From assembly GCA_029237695.1 (NCBI GenBank), contig CM055279.1, positions 5,102,323 to 5,166,322 on the forward strand: 64,000 nucleotides of DNA. The letters are read 5' to 3'. Below the pieces are notes generated by a model, which saw only the letters and a list, made by a program, of their open reading frames with translations, was not told where the DNA came from and did not search any database. Origin of the DNA: Conchocele bisecta (Eukaryota; Mollusca; Bivalvia; Lucinida; Thyasiridae). Below are positions 33,801 through 45,400 of the stretch, piece by piece (positions within the stretch are counted from its first letter, which is position 1; each line of letters opens with the position of its first letter). The position numbers and the translations under genes were made by a program.

Positions 33801-36800
33801 CGATAATATTTAATTTTATAAAAATTGAACAACGAGCCATCTTTTTATTTTGTGAAATTTGGTCAAATATTGATTTTATTACGAAAAATTGATTTGTCTA
33901 TGGGAATTTAACATGGGGGGAATAGGAGGTGGAGAAGCAGACGTCGGAGTAAAAACATGAACAAAAATTGACTCCGAAACCTGGCTAGATAACTTGGAAA
34001 TGCTCTAACTAAGAAAACAAAAGTTAAATTTTGAAAATGGGTCCACTATTTCTGAAATTAGAAACATTTCTCTGTGTTAAATCCCCAGACATCTTCACTC
34101 TGTGAAGTTTTCTATGGGAATTTAACATGTGGAAATTGTTTTTCGTAATAAAATCTATATTGCACCAAATTTCACGAACTATAAAGTGGGCTCATTCTTA
34201 AATTTTTATAAAATTTAATGTTATCAAAAAAATACTGTTTTTGCATTGTTTATATAGCCGTAAAATTTGGGCGGGTTTCGTGAAACAGACAGTAAGTTGA
34301 CTTGAAACATTATGTTTCTTTGTAATATGCCGAAAAACATTCTGTAACCAATTGACACAGGTCACATACCCAAGGTAAAGGTCAAATTAATTTGCTTTGA
34401 ACATTTGTTTTTTGAACACATGTTAAATACTTATATCTCTGTTATCCTAAGTCACATTACCGGTAACTTGAAACATTATTAACGGTCGTTGTCACCATCA
34501 ATACTTTTATTCTGTAGCCGACACATGTGGCCCACCTACCCAAGGTCAAGGTCAAATTACTTACGTTATTTGCATTAAAGTTTGTACACAGGTTACAAAT
34601 ATATGGTTTGATCATGTCCAGAGCCGTGTGCAAACGTTTTCTGTGGCCCGAGGGAACTGTATGAACCCCAAGGCCGCAGTCCGCGGGTTCAAACAGTTCC
34701 CGAGGGCCACAGCAAACGTTTGCACACGGCTGGACATGATCAAACGTTATTGCTACATTTCCAACAAAAAACTGATGTAATTTGAGCATTATATTCAGTA
34801 TTTTCAGTACTTTTATAAAATCGTCCCATTCACGTAGATAATTTTCGGTATGCATATTCCGGGGCCGCGTCATGAACGACATGAACGTCATGAAGTAGTG
34901 ACGTCATGAAGGCACTTCCGCGTAGTGACGTCATGAAGGCACTTCCATTACGCGCGGCCCCGGAATGAGCATTGCCTAAAGCCATGTGCAAACAGCACGC
35001 GCTATTTGTTTGCACATATGTGCAAACAACGGAAACCATGTAACAATGTATGTTAAACTTTTTTAGTCATTTATGTACCTTATATCTCTCACTATAATAT
35101 ACATACACCCTGTGACCATCTATATTCATAGGCAGCAGTGGGTGGTAGGTGGGAGCACGTGATGGGTAATTTAACGAATGGGGTTCATCATTAACGAAAT
35201 TCCGACTGGAGACCTGGTTTGGCCCTCACATACGTCTTTGGCATTTTGTATGTGACAGTTGAATCTGGTTATACCCCTTATGTGAGTATTACAATTATTT
35301 GTAATACTATTTTAGGGGAAGGGGCCAAGTGACTTTGGTGTGGTATGGACCTGGCACCAGCTCAGGTTATTTTAATTTCAGGGCTGTATATATTTTTTCT
35401 CGATGTAAATATTCCGTTCTGATTTTGGGATTTTCCCCCAATGCAGCAGGTTAAACCGGGATCGAACCCGTTTGCCCGGCCTTACATGATCTTAGCTGTT
35501 GATGGGCCGTTAAACACCTTTAAACAAACAAAACATCGGCATCAAATATCTATATTATGCAAATTCTGATTTTGTGACAAATAAATCATTTAGTGCACAT
35601 GTAAGTCTATTTCACTGACCAATGTTTGCTCATTATCGCTGTTGTTTCAGGTTTCAATTGTATTGAATTATACATATAGCCTCATTAACCCTTACTACGC
35701 TGAATAAATGTTTTTTCGTCTGCCGGAAATGTTTTATTTTCAATATTTCTCGACAAAAACCTGTTTTGACAGAGCATGAGAATCGTCTCCATTCTCATGT
35801 GCTGTCAAAACCATTTTTTTTTTTTTAAAGAATTAAGGAAAAAATGAAAAACAGCAAACGGCGATTTTGGTTAAGTTTTTTTGTGAAGTTTTTTGGTTAA
35901 AGTTTTTCGTTATACTATATCTCTGCAACTGCTTTGCCCATTACCTTGAAACTTCACATGGGTGTTTATCATCATCTGTATTTTCATTCTACCCCACTCC
36001 AGTGCGGCCCCTTTGCCCAATGTCAAGGTCAAATTAATTTGATTAAGTTTTTTGGTTAAAGTTTTTGGTTAAGTTTTTTGGTTAAGTTTTTCGTTATACT
36101 ATATCTTTTTTTTTAGTGTCCATGCCTCGCCACAAGGCGCGACATGCAGGCCGCGGCCATCTAGTTTGAAATCGGATGGTTATGTCATCCAAGATGGCTG
36201 CCGAAAGGGCAAAAGGTCGTTCTTTTATCAGAGATTTCAAATTTCTTCTTCACATGAACCGCTTGGCCCATGGTAGCCAAACTTCAAAGTTATGGTCCAT
36301 GGGTGAAGCCTTTTCAGATTTGTTAAAATGGAGGTCATCGCTAGTCCAAGATGGCCACCGTCTAAAAATAGCACAAATTCTTAAAAATTCTTCTCATGAA
36401 CCGCCAACCGGATTTCGACGAAACTTGGTAGGAATGATAGATGTAGAATGCTCTTTCAAAGGTGTTAAAATGGTGACCCCAAGGTCAAAAATGGGCGTGG
36501 CCCGTGGGGTGAAATTTTATTTTTAACCGAACATTAAGAAGTTTGCCGGAGTTTTTCGATTATGTCCTAACTTCTATATTCCTTGAAGGATTACTTACAT
36601 ATTTCAACACAGCATAGTTGTGGATAAATGCCACACATCCATGCCGCCCTTAGTATTATTTTGACCTTGAGGACTTTGAACGTGTTTCTCAATTCTGTCA
36701 TATCTTCTATATCCCTTGAAGGATTACTATATTTCATTACATCATACTTGTGCACGAATGCCACACATCCATGCTGTCCTTAATATGGTATTGACCTTTT

Positions 36801-39394
36801 GATCTAAACATCGTTTTTACCATTAATTTTTGTTTTTACCTGACTGTACATATGACTTGTGCACAAATGCCACCAATCATGCTGCCCTTAATATGACCTT
36901 CACCATTTGACCTTCAAAACTGTGCTTATGAATACTTCTCACATTTGGTTAATTAGAGCCCCACTGAGAATCGGCGGTGCCCTATAGGTTTCGCCCTGTC
37001 TGTCCGTCCGTCTGTCCGTCCCTCCGATTATTTTTTGAAAGTTTTTGTAAGAGTTTCTCAAATCACCTTTAATTTCTGTTTGCCTTCAGCTAATATCTTC
37101 ATATTGCACACATGCATTACTTAGTAACGATATCATATGTCCGTCCGTCTGTATGTCTGTTTATTTTTTGAAACTTTTTGTAACAGTTACTCAAATCACC
37201 TACATGTATAGGTGTCCTAAGTGTGTCGACAGACCACATTTTCTAGTTCACTTTGCCACAGTTTCTCCAATCTGCCACCGGGGGCATTCACGTGCTGACA
37301 GGCCATATTCGTTCTGATTTTGAGACCCCCCCCCTCCCCAAATGCATCAGACTTTGTGGTCCCGTCTCTCTCTATATGACCTTAGCTATTGCTCTGACGT
37401 TAAACCCATTCATTTTCACTTTTTTAAAAACAAAACCCTTATATATAATATATATGGGCCGCGTTCTGTGAAAACCAGTCTTAATGACAACGTCATGAAA
37501 GCCTGAAAATGACGTCGCAAAGTTACGCTTAAATTTACCAACGTCACGTCGGATTTTGACACTTGAAATAGTTGCGTCATTGCAATAAGTTGACGTTGTC
37601 CTATTTATAACCGTACGCTTTACTATTTGTGGCTCACAAACATTTTAATGCTGGATACGCGTAGCAGAATTGTATAGTTGTTTCCATAGTGGTTCAGACA
37701 GTTGTCTATTTTTTCGGTTTCCTTCAAGGAAACATGTAGTGATTTTGTCGATTATTTTTTATAATATATGGACGACTTGTGCCCTGACATTTGAAACTAA
37801 ATACCCATACAACCGGTAATTTTTAGATAACACCATCACAGAATCAGTATTATGTAACAAATAGAACTGGGCACAGGTGACAGGGCTTAATTCGTTTAAT
37901 TTATTTGACCTTCACCTTGGGATCAGCGGGGGTTGGACGGTCATGGATTTGGCATGGCATGGTAGTAGAGCCTTACAGGAATGCATGTGTGAAATATTAA
38001 GCATTTTAGATGAAGGAAATAGAAGTTATAACAATATTTCTCTGATGTTCAGTTTTGTAAACAGACTAAGTATGTGACCGTGACCTTGGGATCAGCGGGG
38101 GTTGGACGGTCGTGGCTTTGGCACAGCATGGTAGTAGAGCCTTACAGGAATGCATGTGTGAAATATTAAGCATTTTAGATGAAGGAAATAGAAGTTATAA
38201 CAATATTTCTCTGATGTGCAGTTTTGTAAACAGACTAAGTATGTGACCGTGACCTTGGGATCAGCGGGGGACGGTCGTGGCTTTGGCACAGCATGGTATA
38301 GAGCTTACAGGAATGCATGTGTGAAATATTAAGCATTTTAGATGAAGGAAATAGAAGTTATAACAATATTTCTCTAATGTTAAATTTACGGACGCACGGA
38401 CGGACGGACAACCTGACTCCAGTATACCCCACCCCCACAACTCGTTGCGGGGGGTATAATTATGATAGTGCCAAAATATACGCCGCTCCTGGCATATCGC
38501 ATCATGGTGACACTGGGCCAAACATGTTTTAGTATTTAGTGTGTTGGTATTGTGTCACATGCATATTTACTGCGACACAATAATCATGATAATAATACAA
38601 TACATAATTGTAGCCACCAAGGACGTAGCCTACTGATTTCTATATGTATCTGCTACCACTTACGTGTACGGTTTCACGTAATTTTTAGCGACTTTAAAAA
38701 ATATCACATTGAATCAGCCGTATGATTGCCGTTTGATAACAATGTAAATATTCTTTAAAATGACCACTTGTAAATATGGTTATATGAATGTATAGTAATT
38801 TTACTAATATATTTGCAATCATTGCAGACACTGATCAGACTGCACAGATCTCCAACATTTACACATTTAAGAAGTCCGACTTTGCCAGATTGTTGTTAAT
38901 TTTCTTACATTGTACTAAATAATGTTCGTCTGCGTGTTTGTTTGTTATCAAAGGGCCGTTCTAGTCGGAGGCGTGTACATAATATAAAGCAAACGCACAT
39001 GCACATGAGCCGCTTCGAACAATAGTCGCAGGGTGTGGAGTGTTATTTCAACAAAATCAATGTTGTGATCGGGACAAATTTAGTGTGTAAATCACTGACT
39101 GCGTTATAGTGTGCAGTTATGCAAGACACATGTACGTACGCCACAGTGCTTTTCAGGGGCGGATCCAGGATTTCAGGTCAGGGTGGGGGGCAGGACTTCT
39201 TAATTGAAATAGTTTACTATACTTTCGAACCAGCACCGTTTGTTCGTCGACCAAGCGGAGCTGGGCAGACTGCTAGGTGGGTCTGGCAGTATGCCCTCCG
39301 GAATATTTTTTGATATTTACACCACATTTTGCTGCGTTATGGCGCATTTTAGAGCAGAAATATCTTTACTCGCCAAATTTTAGAGGTGGGGGGT

Positions 39395-39428
<34 letters not shown>

Positions 39429-42400
39429 CACCGGGTTTTTCCTACGTTAATCCGCCCTTGTTTTTAGCATGGCTGTTTCTTTGTTTACAAAGGCGCTGAA
39501 TGTACTTTTTCTGCAACACAACAAAACTAAATTGCACATTTTATTTTCAAATTAATTATTCCGGACGAGACAATATACTGCCGGTATTTTTATCAGGACA
39601 TGTAACAATTATACAACCATGTATGTTACATCTCCACATTTTCCCGGCAGTGGCGGTGGTGGCCAGTCGAGGGAGTGGGGGTCAGCGTGCAGCATTTTCC
39701 CATAGACCTGCTACCTGCTAGTACGGGGTACATATACATTAGCCCGTCCGTCAGTCATATTTGCTAATCAGGAAAATGTTCTTCCCGCTTTCTGAGATGC
39801 AAATTTAATTCCAAGACAGTCGATTTTTATTTTGTTTAAAAATGCCCGGGGGTGTCCGACTACACTCTAGACCCTATCTAAGTCATTGATATGTGCAGCC
39901 ATAGGCCTATCCAAATTCTAGTCATTCATTTCTACAGAAATATAATGCATTTGTTTCAATCACCGATACGATGTGCATATAATTTACAATTTCCAACACC
40001 AGGAATGCCGTTTAGTTTTTTGGTCTTTGGTGACGTATTGTCTAAATCAATAAATAACGTCACAATTAACTGTAAATGACGTCAATTCTGAAATAATTGC
40101 AATGTATCTTTCTGACGACACACGTATATGAATCTATTATGGCGATGGTGGCAAATTACGAAGCCACAGGTCGGCTAATTATAGATTTAAAATCGATAGT
40201 TGTGCGTTTGTTTTGTTCACTACATGTACATATCATAGTTTTATTCTAATGAATGTTTGATAGTATACATACTAACACTTGTAGATACATTTACTGTAAC
40301 TTATCAGCAAATACAGTTTACAGCAAGCACCGTCAATGAGTCTATGAACACTCATTTCTACTGTAGGCTGTTGAGTTGCATTGTACAAATGTCGCCGTTT
40401 CAATAACGTCATTTTTTCGATGACGTTATGTTGTTTTTTTTCGTGCATGATTCACATGGTGCTACAAAAAGTGAGATAAAACAAAATCTATTAAACATAA
40501 TTGCATTTTCTTTTCAGAATATTGATTTTGAAAGTTGTCCGCAAAAATGCAAATAAAAATTTTTGTCATTAAGGCCGGTTTTCACAGAGCGCGGCCCATA
40601 TATCTTATATATAATATGGGAATACCCATTCCAGTTAACCCTTTCACCCCTAAATAACTGGAATGCATTTTGATATGGCAATTTTCCAGGCAATCCAATC
40701 GTCACTAAATGATTTTCAGACTAGTCCGTTTTTTTCCATAAAAAAAATACGAAAATTTCTTGCGAAAAGTGCAGATCCTGATGAGATGGCTCCAATTGAG
40801 CCATTTCATATGCATCTACACTGTTTGCAAACACTACTATAGCTGTCTTTAGTGTTGAAAGTGTTAAACTCATTCACTTGCACTTGTCTAAAAGTGGGTG
40901 GTGGTCGGGCAAACGAGATAGCGTAAATTAACCGTAGGGGTTCCTCCGTATAGGAATCACGATTTGCCTGGTTTGGCCCTCAGGTACGTTTTTATCTTCG
41001 GCTCTTTTGTTACCTGGGAGTTGAATTGGGTTATTATAGGAATGAATGGCCTTTTTGTGGAATATATCGGGGTATAAACTTGGAAAAGTCGCGGGAATAC
41101 TGGACGAAGGCCGGAAGGCCTCGTCCAGTATTCCCGCGACTTTTCCAAGTTTATATCCCCGATAAATTCCACAAAAAGGCCATTCATTCCTTATAATTCC
41201 AGTATTTGAAATAAATTCATCAAGAAAATGTGTTTATTTTCCGTTTTCTTAAGAATTATTTTAACTGCGCCTCACGGTTACGGAAAGTAGTTCGGCATAT
41301 GGGAGTTTACTGGGATATACATTTTGGACAGAGACTTGCTACGGGCCAATCAAATTTTAGGGAATTGTGTAAATATTTTTGTGCTGGAATTATTGCCCAT
41401 TATAAAAGTAGTAAGAGTATTACTGATCCTACTGCTTTTGGGAGGGGGCCAAGTGATTCCGGTGTGGCGAGGACCTGGCATCAGATCAGGATTATTCTGA
41501 TTTCAGGGCTGAATACATGTACATAGTTTTTTTATTGTAAATATTCAGTTCTGATTTTGGGATTTTCCCCCCATTTGTACATGTACTTGTATGGGATTTA
41601 GTACTAAACCCATTGACCCGGCCTTAAATGACCTTAGCTGTTGATAGGCCGTTAAGCCCCAACAAACAAATAAACAAACAAACTTGTCTAAAAACAATAC
41701 TCTTTCTGATAAATAATATGGGAGTGTCCATTCCAGTTACTTAGAGTTGAAAGGGTTAAATAAACAGGGGCCCGTTTCGCTAAACTTCGTACGACTAAAA
41801 TGTTTGTGAGTGCAAAATCTATATGATAGTCTGTAAATTTCACATTAACATTGTTTTCTTGTAAACAATTAATGGATTTACATTTGTTGAGCATAGGCTG
41901 CATATACATCAATTGAAATTTCCAGACGATCCTAAATTTGCATTTACAAACATTTTAGTCGTACAAAGTTTAGTGAAACGGGCCCCCGTTTATTTAACCC
42001 TTTCAACCCTAAGTAACTGGAATGGACACTCCCATATTATTCTCAATTTTCCACTCCTCATTGAATTTCAACTCATACATTTCTATATGTTTTAATTTCA
42101 TGACACACTGTTCAAATTACCACTCATCCAGATACATTTTAAAACATTCACCACTCGGCAATATCAGTGGATGAGTGGAGATTTGTCGAGGCCTGATAAA
42201 TAAATAAATTGTCAATTACCAGTTGATAACAAAGAAGAAGAAGTGGAAGAAAAAGTAGCAGAAGAAGAGGAGGAGGATGAGGAGGAGGAGGAGGAGGAGG
42301 AGGAGGAAGAGGAAGAAGAAGAAGAAGAAGATGATGAAGATGAGGACGATTACAAGAAACCCGAGGCTGACCAAAAACGATCGCGGAAGACGACATCTTC

Positions 42401-45400
42401 GAACACACCCGCCGCTCCCACNNNNNNNNNNNNNNNNNNNNNNNNNNNNNNNNNNNNNNNNNNNNNNNNNNNNNNNNNNNNNNNNNNNNNNNNNNNNNNN
42501 NNNNNNNNNNNNNNNNNNNNNNNNNNNNNNNNNNNNNNNNNNNNNNNNNNNNNNNNNNNNNNNNNNNNNNNNNNNNNNNNNNNNNNNNNNNNNNNNNNNN
42601 NNNNNNNNNNNNNNNNNNNNNNNNNNNNNNNNNNNNNNNNNNNNNNNNNNNNNNNNNNNNNNNNNNNNNNNNNNNNNNNNNNNNNNNNNNNNNNNNNNNN
42701 NNNNNNNNNNNNNNNNNNNNNNNNNNNNNNNNNNNNNNNNNNNNNNNNNNNNNNNNNNNNNNNNNNNNNNNNNNNNNNNNNNNNNNNNNNNNNNNNNNNN
42801 NNNNNNNNNNNNNNNNNNNNNNNNNNNNNNNNNNNNNNNNNNNNNNNNNNNNNNNNNNNNNNNNNNNNNNNNNNNNNNNNNNNNNNNNNNNNNNNNNNNN
42901 NNNNNNNNNNNNNNNNNNNNNACCCGCCGCTCCCACAAAGCCAAAGCCAAAACCGAAACCGAAACAGAAACCAGTGCGGAAGTTCCCGAAGAAAAGAGCC
43001 ATAAAGGAAGAAGGTAGGGTGGGATTTTCAATTGAAGAGCTCAGTGGAAGATGGGGGCTAACTCCAAATTTTGAATGTCTCTATAGTCGGATCATGACCA
43101 AAATTCCTCAATAGCTTCCTCACATTCATAGCTATCCATCCATTGACCTTGACATTGGTGACCTTGACCTTCATGTCAATAATTTTGTACATACACACAA
43201 ATGTTGAATATCTCCAAACTTCATCAATAGCTTCTTCACATTGATCAATATCTACCAGTGTAATTCGGCTGACCTTGACCCTGGTGACCTTCACCTTGGT
43301 GTCAAGAATTTTGGACATACGTCCAAATGTTGAATATCTCCTGATCCGTTAGTCATGTCATTACCAAACTTCATAGCTTCCTCACATTGCTATCTGTCCA
43401 TCCAGTGTCATTCCGGTGACCTTGAACTTCAATAATTTTTGATGTACGTCCAAATGTTGAATATCTCCTGATCCGTTAGTAGGAACATTACCAAACTTCA
43501 TCAATAGCTAGATTGCCTTGTTTAGTGGGTGAGACACTTCCCGGTGATCGCCTTGTCTTACATTGATGCCTAACCACCCTAGGTCATTTGGGTGAAATTG
43601 GCCTACTTTTCATGAAATATAGGTCACACAAAAAAACATCCGGAAAAAACATGGATGTAGGTCCAAATTTTGAATATGTCCTTATATGTTAGTCGGATGT
43701 TAGCCAAACTTTATCAGTAGCTTCCTTACAATACATTGATACCTAACCACTCTGGGTCATTCTGGTGACCTTGTCAAAACTTGAACATATGGATGTTCAC
43801 CAAACTTCATCAATACTTTTCTTACATGACACATAACCACCCTAGGTCATTCGGCTTGACATACTTTTCATGAAATATAAGTCACATCCGGAAAAACTTG
43901 GACGTACATCCAAATTTTGAATATTTCCTGATATGTTAGTCGGATGCTAGCCAAACTTCATCAGCAACGTACATCAATACCTAACCACTCTTTGTCATTT
44001 TGGTGACCTTGACTTACTTTTGTCGAAGTATAGGTCACGTCCGACTTGGATGTGCGTCCAAATTTTTAATATTTTCTGATACGTTAGTCGGATGCTAGCC
44101 AAAGTTCATCAACAACTTCCTTACATCGATACCTAACCACCATCTGTCATATTGGTGACCTTGACTTTCTTTTGTCAATCTCATGATCCGTTAGTCGGAT
44201 CATTACCAAACTTCACCAATAGCTTCCTCATTTTGATGGCTATCCACCCAGTGTCATTATGTGACATTGGTGACCCTGACCTTTGTATCACTAATTTTGG
44301 ACTTACTCATATTGTGAACTTGACCTTGTCCTTCATGGCGATCACCTTGTTTAATGTGTGAGACACTCCACAGCGATCGCCTTGTTTTTAAAAGGCATTT
44401 CGGAGTACAAATGGTCGCCACCCAGTTTGTCCGTCCGTCCATCTGTCTGTCTGAGATTTGATGTTTCGAATGCCTTGGCTTGAATATATATGCTTATTAG
44501 TCATCATCCATATTTTCATTCTGTGGCCCACTCATGCGGCCCCTGTGCTCAAGGTCAAGGTCAAATGCATTAAAGTGTTACTGATTTCTAGTTACAGAAC
44601 CAGCTCCTTCCACGACGAAGGGCGGTAAGTCGAGCGGCAAGAAGCCGGCGAAGAAGCGGAAGGTGACGGCGACGACGACGTCCCAGACAACAGAGGCCGA
44701 AGAGGAGCCGGTCCCGGACGGACTTGAAGCCGGGGTTGAATGGTACGAGGGAGACAAGTGCGCGCACGAGACGTGCAAAATGCCGAAGAAGAAGAGAACG
44801 CAATGGGTATGTAGCTATTTATTGAATCTCAGTGTCATTTGTTTTTGCTCAAATGTGCCGATGAGACATAGAAAACTTGGCAAAAGAAGCTGTCACGCCA
44901 GGGTGACATTGTGATAGTTTATTGAGAGACGTGCAAAATGCCGAAGAAGAAGAGAACGCAATGGGTATGTAGCTATTTATTGAATCTCGGTGTCATTTGT
45001 ATTTGTTTTTGGTCAAATGTGCCGATGAGACGTAGAAAACTCGGAAAAAGAAGCGAAAACAGTGAGTGTACAGTGGAACCTCTCTAAACTGGAGACAGAG
45101 AAAGGGTAGTTGTACGTCATTTTTCTAGGTTTAATTACCCTTTACCTCTGATGTTAATGTCTGCTTATGATCACGAAACCAAACCACTCACGCGTGTCAA
45201 GTAGTCATCTATTTAGAAAGCAAATAAGGGAAGGGAGGGGGCTACTATTAGAATAAATACGGTAGTGTAACAAATTGACAATTAAATCAATAATTTCAGA
45301 TTCAATGCGACGACTGTGACAACTGGTACCACACTGTGTGTGTGGGCCTGAGCAACAAACAGGTGGAAGGTATTGACGACTACAGCTGCGGCTGTTGTGG

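Noticed and set aside
34457..34891. 144-codon minus-strand ORF
   Set aside because: Half of it lies in the 34615-34745 palindrome and the rest in a repeat remnant.
42148..43031. Four ORFs of 246-284 codons spanning the N run
   Set aside because: They owe their length to undefined bases. Only the plus-strand reading left of the gap and a different frame right of it are real, joined as TCF19 exon 6.
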